Part shown: positions 7,957-15,984 of the stretch, one piece after another | Layout of the letters: each line of letters opens with the position of its first letter | Numbering within the stretch: position 1 is the stretch's first letter | Assembly (NCBI GenBank): GCA_946404865.1 | Contig: CAMJFC010000021.1 | Coordinates: 1 to 41,157 of the forward strand | DNA: 41,157 nt | Direction: 5' to 3' | Origin: an uncultured Prevotellaceae bacterium | GTDB lineage: Bacteria > Bacteroidota > Bacteroidia > Bacteroidales > Bacteroidaceae | Notes under the pieces: model-generated | Told to the model about the DNA's origin: nothing | The model's input: the letters and a program-made list of their open reading frames with translations, nothing else | The model's database searches: none | Program-made: the position numbers and the translations under genes

Positions 7957-8850
7957 ATGAAAAAACTAAACGTTCTCATGTTGTCGCTCGCCATGATGCT
8001 GTTGGCATCGTGCGGAGCATCTTATACTGTGCCCATCACTGGGCGTAAACACAGTCTGTCGTCCGAAGACGGGCAGTTGCCGTCATTGGCTGCAACCGAG
8101 TACCAGAAATACATCACAGGTGGTAAACTGTCGACCGATGTGCAAGCCACACAGATGGTGAAGAGGGTGGGGCAGCGACTGGCCAACGCCGTGGACCAAT
8201 ACCTTCGTGCCAACGGCTATACAGCTGAGGCCAACACCTATCAGTGGGAGTTCAACCTGCTCGCCGACAAAGAGCAGAACGCTTTTTGTATGCCGGGCGG
8301 AAAGATTGCCGTCTATGAGGGATTGTTAGCGGTAACCCAGGATGAGTCGTCGCTCGCCATTGTCATGGGACATGAGATTGCTCACGCTGTGGCGAAACAC
8401 TCTTCTGAGCAGATGGCTAAAAAGACCAATGCCAGCGTGGGAACACAGATTTTCGGTGCCGCAGCCAGCGCCTTCGGTTTGGGCGCAGTGGGCGACCTGG
8501 CCACCACGGCTCTGAGTTACGGCGCTTATTTCACCAACCTGCACGGGTCGCGTAAAAATGAGTCGGAGGCCGACTACATGGGTCTGATTTTCGCAGCCAT
8601 GGCAGGTTACGACCCGAATGTGGCGGTCACCTTCTGGCAGCGCATGGCCGCACAGGGCGGCAGCACAACCGCTTCGTTCCTCAGCACACACCCCTCTGAT
8701 GCGCAGCGTATCGCCGACATTAAGAAGCATCTGCCTGAAGCCTTGAAGTATTACAATCCCAACGGTCAACCGGCAACCAGCACGGGCACGACCACTAAAG
8801 GTAGTAAGAAACAACGTACCCAAACCGTTGGAACCATTCGGATTAAATAG
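7957..8850 (+). CDS. M48 family metalloprotease lipoprotein (LoiP/Oma1-like)
   Basis: This 297-residue protein begins with a lipoprotein signal peptide with lipobox LASC (Cys about residue 19). The zinc motif is HEIAH in VMGHEIAHAVAKHSSEQ, and the third ligand lies in ESEADYMGLIFAA. The HPSDAQRI motif near the C-terminus is typical of periplasmic M48C proteases of the LoiP/BepA/Oma1 group, which act on outer-membrane or envelope proteins. The last 40 residues are low-complexity and basic. A start at 7915 is possible by frame, but it would bury the signal peptide. Confidence 0.88.
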   Translation: MKKLNVLMLSLAMMLLASCGASYTVPITGRKHSLSSEDGQLPSLAATEYQKYITGGKLSTDVQATQMVKRVGQRLANAVDQYLRANGYTAEANTYQWEFNLLADKEQNAFCMPGGKIAVYEGLLAVTQDESSLAIVMGHEIAHAVAKHSSEQMAKKTNASVGTQIFGAAASAFGLGAVGDLATTALSYGAYFTNLHGSRKNESEADYMGLIFAAMAGYDPNVAVTFWQRMAAQGGSTTASFLSTHPSDAQRIADIKKHLPEALKYYNPNGQPATSTGTTTKGSKKQRTQTVGTIRIK

Positions 8851-8858
8851 CCAAGTAA

Positions 8859-8921
8859 TGGCCCTTTAACTCCCCCTTTAACTCCCCCTTTAACTCCCCC
8901 TTTTAACTCCCCTTTTTAACT
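8859..8921. repeat. Tandem TTTAACTCCCCC repeat
   Basis: About five copies of a 12-14 bp unit (TTTAACTCCCCC with T-run length changes) fill the spacer between the M48 lipoprotein and nfeD. The same unit recurs before the MATE gene at about 11636-11725. Confidence 0.85.
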
Positions 8922-8931
8922 CCTAATAATT

Positions 8932-9390
8932 ATGATAGAGTTCATTTCTAATAACGCCTGGCTGGCGTGGGTGCTGATAGCCATCCTATGCCTCATTATC
9001 GAACTGGGCAGTGGCGACCTCTTCGTCATCTGTTTTGCCGTAGGAGCCGTGTTCGCATCGGCCGCATCGGCCATCGGACTGGGGCTTGTGCCGCAAATCA
9101 TTGTCTTCGCCGTGGCGTCGTTCCTCTGCATCTATTTCATCAGACCTGCCGCCAAACGGTGGCTGCACCGTAATGATGAAAACCGGCCCAGCAACGCCGA
9201 CGCACTCATGGGACGCACTGGTCGCGTGAGCGAGGCCATCGTGGCTGGTGGTTACGGACGTGTGGCTATCGACGGCGACGATTGGAAAGCCCTTTCCGCC
9301 GACGGACGTGCCATCGCCGAGGGTGCCACCGTGCGTGTGGTGGGGCGCGACAGCATCATCCTCACCGTAGAAGAGGCGCCAGGTCTCTAA
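8932..9390 (+). CDS. NfeD-like membrane protein
   Basis: This 152-residue protein has two or three N-terminal membrane segments, including IELGSGDLFVICFAVGAVFAS, then a C-terminal OB-fold domain of about 65 residues beginning at LMGRTGRVSEAIV. That is the short NfeD (NfeD1b) layout. NfeD proteins pair with SPFH proteins, and the next gene encodes one, 49 nt downstream. Together they probably organise membrane microdomains or protein quality control. Confidence 0.88.
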   Translation: MIEFISNNAWLAWVLIAILCLIIELGSGDLFVICFAVGAVFASAASAIGLGLVPQIIVFAVASFLCIYFIRPAAKRWLHRNDENRPSNADALMGRTGRVSEAIVAGGYGRVAIDGDDWKALSADGRAIAEGATVRVVGRDSIILTVEEAPGL

Positions 9391-9439
9391 GTCTGAAGTT
9401 TTCTCCAAGTCAAATCATTCATTTCAAATTTTTCATACT

Positions 9440-10393
9440 ATGAGTATCGGAGCTTATGTATTAATAGCCATCGTGGTGTTGGTGATTATCATCGCCAAAA
9501 AGACCTTAGTCATTATCCCCCAGTCAGAGACACGCATCATCGAGCGTCTCGGTAAGTATCATGCCACGTTGCAACCGGGCATCAACATCATCATCCCGTT
9601 CATCGATTCCGCAAAAAACATTGTCACACTCAACCGCGGACGCTATCTGTATAGTAGCAGCATCGATCTCCGTGAGCAAGTCTATGATTTCGATAAGCAA
9701 AACGTGATTACCAAGGATAATATCCAGATGCAAATCAATGCGCTGCTCTATTTCCAAATCGTCGATCCCTTCAAGGCTGTCTATGAAATCAATAACCTGC
9801 CCAACGCCATCGAGAAACTGACACAGACCACCCTGCGTAATATCATCGGTGAGATGGAACTCGACCAGACGCTCACCTCGCGCGACACCGTCAACACCAA
9901 GTTGCGCGCCGTGCTCGACGAGGCTACCAATAAATGGGGCATCAAGGTGAACCGTGTGGAACTGCAGGACATCACGCCGCCGCAGAGCGTGCTCATGGCC
10001 ATGGAGAAACAGATGCAGGCCGAACGTAACAAACGTGCTGCCATCCTCACCAGTGAGGGTAACAAACAGTCGCAAATCCTCCAGTCGGAGGGTGAGAAAG
10101 CGGCCACCATCAACCGTGCCGAGGCCCTCAAACAGCAGCAGATTCTTCAGGCAGAGGGTGAGGCCACCGCTCGCATTCGCAAAGCAGAGGCCGAGGCCAT
10201 CGCCATCGAGAAAATCACTGAGGCCGTGGGCAAGAGTACGAACCCTGCCAACTACCTCCTGGCACAGAAGTATATCCAGATGATGCAGGAACTGGCACAT
10301 GGCGGACAGGCCAAGACGGTGTATCTGCCTTACGAGGCCACCAACCTGCTTGGCAGTCTCGGAGGCATCAAAGATTTGTTTAAAGAGTCATGA
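9440..10393 (+). CDS. SPFH domain protein (QmcA/paraslipin type)
   Basis: This 317-residue protein has an N-terminal membrane anchor (YVLIAIVVLVIIIAKK), then the SPFH/Band 7 domain (SETRIIERLGKYHATLQPG through VNRVELQDITPPQSV). A long Ala/Glu-rich coiled coil follows (about residues 195-275, repeats such as LQSEGEKAATINRAEALKQQQ). The sequence is close to the QmcA/stomatin-like family. These proteins form large ring assemblies on the membrane and regulate proteases. The NfeD neighbour supports the call. The stop overlaps the next start by 4 nt (ATGA), so translation of the epimerase-like gene is coupled. Confidence 0.92.
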   Translation: MSIGAYVLIAIVVLVIIIAKKTLVIIPQSETRIIERLGKYHATLQPGINIIIPFIDSAKNIVTLNRGRYLYSSSIDLREQVYDFDKQNVITKDNIQMQINALLYFQIVDPFKAVYEINNLPNAIEKLTQTTLRNIIGEMELDQTLTSRDTVNTKLRAVLDEATNKWGIKVNRVELQDITPPQSVLMAMEKQMQAERNKRAAILTSEGNKQSQILQSEGEKAATINRAEALKQQQILQAEGEATARIRKAEAEAIAIEKITEAVGKSTNPANYLLAQKYIQMMQELAHGGQAKTVYLPYEATNLLGSLGGIKDLFKES

Positions 10394-11493
10394 ACATCTG
10401 TATCGTAGCGGGAGCACGCCCTAATTTCATTAAAGTGGCTCCCATTATTCACGCAGTAAAAAAAGCCCGCCAGCAAGGTGCTGATGTGGCTTACCGGTTG
10501 GTCTATGCCGGCGTGGAGAGCGATCCTACATTGGAAAAGAGCCTCTTCGACGACTTGCAGATTGACCGTCCTGATGTGTTCCTGGGTGTTGACAGTAAAT
10601 CACTCAATGAAATCACAGGGCGCGTGATGGGTGAGTTTGAGCGTTACCTCGAACAGTATCCCACCGATGTGGTGATTGTCGTTGACGACCTCGCATCGAC
10701 CATGGCTGCTGCCATCGTCACCAAAAAACAAGGCATACGGCTGGCGCACCTCGTGGCCGGCACACGTTCGTTCGACATTAAGATGCCGAAAGAAATCAAC
10801 CGTCTGGTCATCGACGGACTGTCCGACCTGCTCTTCACCGCTGGCGACGGAGCCTCGAATATTGCCACACGCGAAGGCGCCAACCTCTCGCAAATCTACA
10901 AAGTGGGTAACATCCTGATGGACACGCTGCGCTCCAATCGCAACCGCTGGCAACGGCCGGCTGTGGCCGATGAATTGGGCTTGGAACCGGGAAAATATAT
11001 CGTGTTCACGCTCAACCGCAAGGCTCTCATCGCCGACCGCGACAATCTCTCGGCCATGCTCGGCAGTATGATGAAGGCGGCTGGTGACGTTCCTGTCGTG
11101 GCTCCCCTCAGGGGATTGGCACAACAGACCGTGGAGGAGATAGCTAAGGAACAAGACGCCATCGCCAACCTCCGACTCATCACACCCTTGAGCTATCTTG
11201 AGTTCGGCTGGCTTACGTCGAATGCGATGGGCATCGTCACCGACTCAGGCAATGTGGCCGAGGAAGCCACGTTCAACAGTGTGCCGTGCATCACCCTCAA
11301 CAGCTATACCGAACATATCGAGACGGTGCGCGAAGGCAGCAACGTGTTGGTGGGTGAAGACCCGCAACTGCTGGCACAAGCCGTGACCGATATGGTGGGG
11401 GGACAGTGGAAATCATCGTCTATTCCCGACCGATGGGATGGGCGCACGGCCGATCGTATCGTGCAAATCCTGCTCACTACCGCCGAGGCGTAA
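10390..11493 (+). CDS. UDP-GlcNAc 2-epimerase fold protein with altered catalytic residues
   Basis: The 367 residues follow the WecB/MnaA fold from the N-terminal VAGARPNFIKVAPI to the C-terminal GSNVLVGEDPQ nucleotide-binding region (VTDSGNVAEEATFNSVPC). By eye, however, key blocks differ. The usual GDT is VDDLAST; HVEAGLRT reads HLVAGTRS, so the Glu corresponding to E. coli WecB Glu117 is Val; and THR.EN reads LNRKALIADRDN, so the catalytic His213 position is Asn. The PEEINR block is PKEINR and keeps the second Glu. It may be an inactive or re-purposed relative. It overlaps the SPFH gene by 4 nt, with no surface polysaccharide genes nearby. Confidence 0.75.
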   Translation: MNICIVAGARPNFIKVAPIIHAVKKARQQGADVAYRLVYAGVESDPTLEKSLFDDLQIDRPDVFLGVDSKSLNEITGRVMGEFERYLEQYPTDVVIVVDDLASTMAAAIVTKKQGIRLAHLVAGTRSFDIKMPKEINRLVIDGLSDLLFTAGDGASNIATREGANLSQIYKVGNILMDTLRSNRNRWQRPAVADELGLEPGKYIVFTLNRKALIADRDNLSAMLGSMMKAAGDVPVVAPLRGLAQQTVEEIAKEQDAIANLRLITPLSYLEFGWLTSNAMGIVTDSGNVAEEATFNSVPCITLNSYTEHIETVREGSNVLVGEDPQLLAQAVTDMVGGQWKSSSIPDRWDGRTADRIVQILLTTAEA

Positions 11494-11741
11494 TTCCTCA
11501 GGGTAATGCCTGGGCTCTTTAACCCCAAGGTGTTGCCCTGGGCTATGAGGCTCGCTGCTCTTTGAGAGCGCTCAGAACTCGTTATTGTTCGTGCGGGCGG
11601 GCACAGAGACCCGCCCCTACAGCACCAACTATTGGCTCTTTAACTCCCTAAGCAGTCGAAGACTGCGGTAACTCCCCTTTTTAACTCCCCCTTTAACTCC
11701 CTTAACTTCCTTAACTCCTTTAACTCCCCCAAAGAATAAGG
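11494..11741. repeat. Spacer filled with simple and inverted repeats
   Basis: This 248-bp gap has no gene. It holds an inverted repeat at about 11594-11620 (GCGGGCGGGCACAGAGACCC folding on itself as GGGCGGG...CCCGCCC). It then has many TTTAACTCCCCC-type units from about 11636 to 11725, interrupted by AGCAGTCGAAGACTGC (a short hairpin). The hairpins could reduce read-through from the epimerase-like gene. Confidence 0.7.
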
Positions 11742-13091
11742 ATGCCCCGCACCTTAGACCATTATAACGAACTCACAACAGGGGCTATCCCGCGTGTGAT
11801 AGCCCGTATGGCCGTACCGACGATTATTAGCATGCTGGTCACCAGCCTGTATAATATCGCCGATACGTTTTTTGTGGGACAGGTAGATACCCAATCGACT
11901 GCGGCCGTGGGTGTCGCCTTTCCTGCCATGTCGATGATTCATGCTTTCGGCTTTTTCTTCGGACATGGGTCGGGCAATTATATCTCACGACGGTTGGGGG
12001 CGAAAGATGATGACAACGCGTCGCGCATGGCGGCCACAGGGTTTGTCTATGCCCTTCTCTTCGGCTTGGCCATCACCATTCTGGGGAAGATGTTTCTCAC
12101 CCCCCTGGTGTGGATGTTGGGCAGCACGCCCACCATTCAGCCGCAGTGCGAGTCGTATATGGACATCATCCTTTTGGGTGCGCCGGTGATGACGGGCTCT
12201 ATCGTGCTCAACAACCAGATGCGGTTTCAGGGCAATGCCTCGCTGGCCATGGTAGGCATCGTGACGGGGGCGGTCGTGAATGTGCTGCTCGACCCGCTGC
12301 TCATTCTCGTCCTCGGCTTGGGGGTGCGTGGAGCGGCTTGGGCCACGGTCATCGGTCAGTTGTTCAGTTTCGTGCTCCTGCTTTATATGAACCGCCGTGT
12401 GAAGCTGAGGGTCAATCTGCGCCGTTTCACCCCATCACTGAAGATGGTGGTCGAGATGGTGGCCGGTGGTACCCCGTCGCTCACCCGTCAGACGTTGGGT
12501 TGTGTGGCTACCGTCCTGCTCAATGTGGCTGCGGGGGTATATGGCGACGCCGCCATCGCAGGGATGTCGATTGTCTCGCGAATCACATTCGTCATCTTCT
12601 CCATCATCATCGGCTTGGGACAGGGGTTCCAACCGTTGTGCGGATTCAGTTATGGAGCCGGACTTTACACCCGTGTGCGAAATGCTTTCTGGTTCTGTGT
12701 GCGTGCCGGCACGGTGTTCCTCTTCATCTGTGGTGTGTTGTTGTTTGTCTTTTCAAATCCCGTGATCACGATTTTCCGCAACGACCCCGATGTGATTCGC
12801 ATCGGCAGCGAGGCACTCCGATGGCAGGTGCTGGTCTATCCGATGGGTGCGCTCACCATGCTTAGCAACATGTTGCTGCAGACCGTTCGGATGCCATGGC
12901 GCGCCAATATCCTGTCCTCTGCCCGGCGCGGTCTCTTCTTCATCCCGATGATTCTCATCCTGCCCCCGTACTTCGGACTGTTCGGCTTGGAAATCACCCA
13001 GCCCGTCTGTGATACGCTCTCTTTCCTGCTCACTCTCCCCATTCTCCTCTACTCGCTTCGCCAGATAGAACATGGAGCAACCGCAACATAA
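11742..13091 (+). CDS. MATE family efflux transporter
   Basis: This 449-residue polytopic protein has about twelve membrane segments. The N-terminal motif AVPTIISMLVTSLYNIADTFFVGQ and the matching second-half region GIVTGAVVNVLLDPLLILVLGLGVRGAAWATVIGQ are typical of MATE (MatE) transporters that export cationic drugs or metabolites in exchange for Na+ or H+. Length fits the family. It stands alone after a repeat-filled spacer. Substrate cannot be inferred. Confidence 0.93.
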   Translation: MPRTLDHYNELTTGAIPRVIARMAVPTIISMLVTSLYNIADTFFVGQVDTQSTAAVGVAFPAMSMIHAFGFFFGHGSGNYISRRLGAKDDDNASRMAATGFVYALLFGLAITILGKMFLTPLVWMLGSTPTIQPQCESYMDIILLGAPVMTGSIVLNNQMRFQGNASLAMVGIVTGAVVNVLLDPLLILVLGLGVRGAAWATVIGQLFSFVLLLYMNRRVKLRVNLRRFTPSLKMVVEMVAGGTPSLTRQTLGCVATVLLNVAAGVYGDAAIAGMSIVSRITFVIFSIIIGLGQGFQPLCGFSYGAGLYTRVRNAFWFCVRAGTVFLFICGVLLFVFSNPVITIFRNDPDVIRIGSEALRWQVLVYPMGALTMLSNMLLQTVRMPWRANILSSARRGLFFIPMILILPPYFGLFGLEITQPVCDTLSFLLTLPILLYSLRQIEHGATAT

Positions 13092-13162
13092 ACTTCTTTC
13101 AACTATGCTTTCAATGTGAAGATGATGTGTGGACTTGCAAAAGATTTCAAAATCAATTAGTT

Positions 13163-13885
13163 ATGAGACGACATTTGTTTTTTATCAGTATATGGGTGGC
13201 ATTCCTCTCGCTGTGGGTGATGCCTGCCCACGCACGCACTTACGCGGTCTGTGTGGGATTGTCCGACTATCCCGGCAGGGTGAACGACTTGGTGGTGAGT
13301 GCCCGCGATGCCATGTCGATGCAACAACTCATCCTCGCCAATGACCCGTCGGCGGTGGTGGTGCTGCTCACCAACCGCAATGCTACGCTCAGCAGGGTGA
13401 AGTCGGCCATGCAACAGGTGTTCCTCGCTGCAGGACCAACCGATGACATCGTGTTTTTCTTCAGTGGTCACGGACTGAAAGGCAGTTTTATCTGCTACGA
13501 CGGACGGTTGACTTACAACAGCATATTGGCGGCATTGGGTCGGAGCCGTGCCCGCTCCAAGGTGGTGTATGCCGACGCTTGTTATTCGGGTAATATACGG
13601 CAGAACAGCGGAAAGGCGACCAGTAAGACGCCTAAGAATGTGATGTTTTTCCTCTCCTCACGCAACAATGAGAAGTCGGCTGAGCGTAGAGGGGCTGACA
13701 ACAGCATCTTTACCACTTACCTCCTCGCTGCGCTGCGAGGTGCGGCCGATGTCAACCACGACCGGGTGGTCACCGCGGTGGAACTGTTCACCTACGTCCA
13801 TGGTAAGATCGAAGCTGTGGCCCGTAGTCAACACGCTGTGATGTGGGGCAATTTCGACCGAAATATGCCAGTCATGCGGTATTAG
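13163..13885 (+). CDS. Secreted caspase-like (C14) peptidase
   Basis: This 240-residue protein has a signal peptide ending near PAHARTYAV. The rest is a single caspase-fold domain with the catalytic pair His103 (FFFSGHG) and Cys140 (VVYADACYSG). The DACYSG motif and the strand order match bacterial metacaspase/caspase proteins (Peptidase_C14). There is no pro-domain and no extra C-terminal domain, so it is a minimal enzyme acting outside the cytoplasm. Its substrate and role are unknown. The ATG at 13163 is chosen because it starts the signal peptide directly; an upstream in-frame GTG at 13127 would add 12 residues. Confidence 0.85.
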   Translation: MRRHLFFISIWVAFLSLWVMPAHARTYAVCVGLSDYPGRVNDLVVSARDAMSMQQLILANDPSAVVVLLTNRNATLSRVKSAMQQVFLAAGPTDDIVFFFSGHGLKGSFICYDGRLTYNSILAALGRSRARSKVVYADACYSGNIRQNSGKATSKTPKNVMFFLSSRNNEKSAERRGADNSIFTTYLLAALRGAADVNHDRVVTAVELFTYVHGKIEAVARSQHAVMWGNFDRNMPVMRY

Positions 13886-13976
13886 AATGTTGAATGTTGA
13901 GTGTTGAATGTTGAGTTGTCGCCTACGGTGATTGTTGAATTGTCAATTGTGAATTGATAATAGTGAATTCTAAATT
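13886..13976. repeat. Tandem GTTGAATGTTGAGT repeat and simple AT-rich sequence
   Basis: Four degenerate copies of TGTTGAATGTTGAGT are followed by TTGTCAATTGTGAATTGA-like sequence, up to the GTG start of the ATPase. The same unit is found at 20864-20882 and, inside a gene, at about 37548-37580. Confidence 0.75.
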
Positions 13977-15959
13977 GTGAAACGTCCTTTTCCGGTCATA
14001 GGGATGATGTGCGCCGTGTGCAGTGCCACGGTTGAGCGCAAACTGGCCTCGCTTGATGGCGTGAACGAGGCTGTTGTCAGCCTGCCCTCACGAACAGCCA
14101 TGGTGGATTATGACCCCGATATCATCTCACCCGAACAGATGAAAGCCGAACTGACGGCCATCGGCTACGATATGGTCATTGAGGCTGACCGCAGTGCTGA
14201 GGCGATCGAACAACGCCATCTGGTGCTCCTCCGACGTAAGGTGCTCTTCTCATGGGGCTTCGCATTGCTCACCATGTGCATCTCGATGGGGTGGCTCAAC
14301 GTGGGCAGCCGTGATGTGGCCAACCAGACGATGCTCATCATTGCATTGGCCAATCTGGTATATTGCGGAAGGCAGTTTTATGTCACGGCCTGGCAACAGG
14401 CGCGTCATCTGTCGGCTGGCATGGACACGTTGGTGGCGCTCTCTACCTGCGTGTCGTTCTTGTTTAGTGCCTTCAATACTTTCTGGGGCGATCAGGTGTG
14501 GGGCAGCCGGGGCATCGAGTGGCATACCTATTTCGACGCGTCGGTGATGATTATCTCGTTTGTGCTCACCGGACGACTCTTGGAGGAGAAAGCCAAACAC
14601 GGTACGGCCTCTGCCATTCGCACCTTGATGGGACTGGCTCCAAAAACGGCCCGTGTGGTCAATTTCGACGGCACCATCGATGAAGTGCCGGTCAGTACAT
14701 TGTCTAAAGGGGATGTTATCGAGGTGCATGCCGGTCAGAAAATACCTGTTGACGGGATAGTCAGAGATGCAAATAAGAACAATGCCACTCAAGTAGGGAC
14801 GGGGCGCGCCATGTCAGAAGACAAGGAACAACAAACTCCCAAACTCCCCTCTATCGATGAGTCGATGATTTCGGGCGAACCTGTACCTGTTGAGAAACAC
14901 GATGGCGACCGCGTCTATGCTGGCACCATCGTCAAAGAGGGGACGCTGCGCTTCAAGGCTGAGGCTGTTGGCGAACAGACGGTGTTGGCCAACATCATCC
15001 GCATGGTGCAACAGTCGCAGAACTCAAAGGCCCCCGTGCAGCGCACCGTTGACCGGGTGGCTCTTATCTTTGTGCCGGCGGTGATGTGCATCTCTGTTCT
15101 CACGTTCTTGGTATGGTCGCTCGTGGGTGGTTCATCTGCGTTGCCACGGGCTGTTCTTTCTGCCGTTTCAGTTCTGGTCATCGCTTGTCCGTGCGCCATG
15201 GGCTTGGCCACTCCCACGGCCTTGATGGTGGGCATCGGCAAGGCAGCACAGCGTAACATCCTGATTAAAGATGCCGCTGCTTTGGAACTGATACACCGTG
15301 TCAATGCCCTTGTCATCGATAAGACGGGCACGCTGACGGTGCTTGAAGAGACAAAAAAGGGGGATGAGAAACAAGTTTCAGAGGAATCGCAACTTGCGGG
15401 TGAGGTGCTCAAACCACATGCACGCGAGGCGGTAACCCTGTTGCACGAGGCGGGTGTAGAGGTCTATATGATGAGCGGCGACATGGAGGAACGGGCGCGC
15501 TACTGGGCTGAGCAGACGGGCATACGTCATTATCAGAGCCGAGTGATGCCGCAAGACAAGGAGGATTTGGTGCGGCGGTTGCAAGCCGAGGGACGTGTGG
15601 TGGCTATGGCGGGCGACGGCATCAACGACACACAGGCCTTGGCCGCTGCTGATGTGAGCATCGCCATGGGACAGGGCACTGATGTGGCCATGGACGTGGC
15701 GCAGATGACGCTCATGGGCACCGACCTGCGTCGTATTCCCGAGGCCATCCATCTGTCACGACGCACGGTGGGCATGATTCATCAAAATCTGTTTTGGGCG
15801 TTTATCTATAATGTCATCTGCATTCCCTTGGCCGCAGGTCTGCCTTGTATCTTCGGCCTTGACTTCCAAATCACCCCGATTTGGGCCAGTGCCCTCATGG
15901 CTTTCTCCAGTGTCAGTGTGGTGCTCAACAGTCTCCGTCTGAAATTTGGTGACGATTGA
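13977..15959 (+). CDS. Cu+-type P1B ATPase with a much reduced nucleotide-binding domain
   Basis: The 660 residues hold an N-terminal heavy-metal-associated domain (GMMCAVCSATVE), membrane helices, an actuator loop ending in ESMISGEP, and the metal-binding CPC in ACPCAMGLATP. The phosphorylation site is DKTGTLT (Asp448), the P-domain motif GDGINDTQ, and the C-terminal helix MAFSSVSVVLNSLRL is typical of Cu+ exporters. Only 54 residues separate Asp448 from the MSGD motif (Asp502), where about 130 or more are usual, and no SEHP motif is seen. The ATP-binding N-domain is therefore almost absent. An extra segment of about 24 residues (NKNNATQ to KLPS) sits in the actuator domain. The start is a GTG. 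Confidence 0.85.
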   Translation: MKRPFPVIGMMCAVCSATVERKLASLDGVNEAVVSLPSRTAMVDYDPDIISPEQMKAELTAIGYDMVIEADRSAEAIEQRHLVLLRRKVLFSWGFALLTMCISMGWLNVGSRDVANQTMLIIALANLVYCGRQFYVTAWQQARHLSAGMDTLVALSTCVSFLFSAFNTFWGDQVWGSRGIEWHTYFDASVMIISFVLTGRLLEEKAKHGTASAIRTLMGLAPKTARVVNFDGTIDEVPVSTLSKGDVIEVHAGQKIPVDGIVRDANKNNATQVGTGRAMSEDKEQQTPKLPSIDESMISGEPVPVEKHDGDRVYAGTIVKEGTLRFKAEAVGEQTVLANIIRMVQQSQNSKAPVQRTVDRVALIFVPAVMCISVLTFLVWSLVGGSSALPRAVLSAVSVLVIACPCAMGLATPTALMVGIGKAAQRNILIKDAAALELIHRVNALVIDKTGTLTVLEETKKGDEKQVSEESQLAGEVLKPHAREAVTLLHEAGVEVYMMSGDMEERARYWAEQTGIRHYQSRVMPQDKEDLVRRLQAEGRVVAMAGDGINDTQALAAADVSIAMGQGTDVAMDVAQMTLMGTDLRRIPEAIHLSRRTVGMIHQNLFWAFIYNVICIPLAAGLPCIFGLDFQITPIWASALMAFSSVSVVLNSLRLKFGDD

Positions 15960-15984
15960 ACCAAATGTCGGCCTAACGGCTCCC

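Noticed and set aside
9524..10300. A 258-codon - strand frame opposite the SPFH gene
   Set aside because: The Leu/Asp/His-rich content mirrors the Glu/Ala-rich coiled coil on the + strand.
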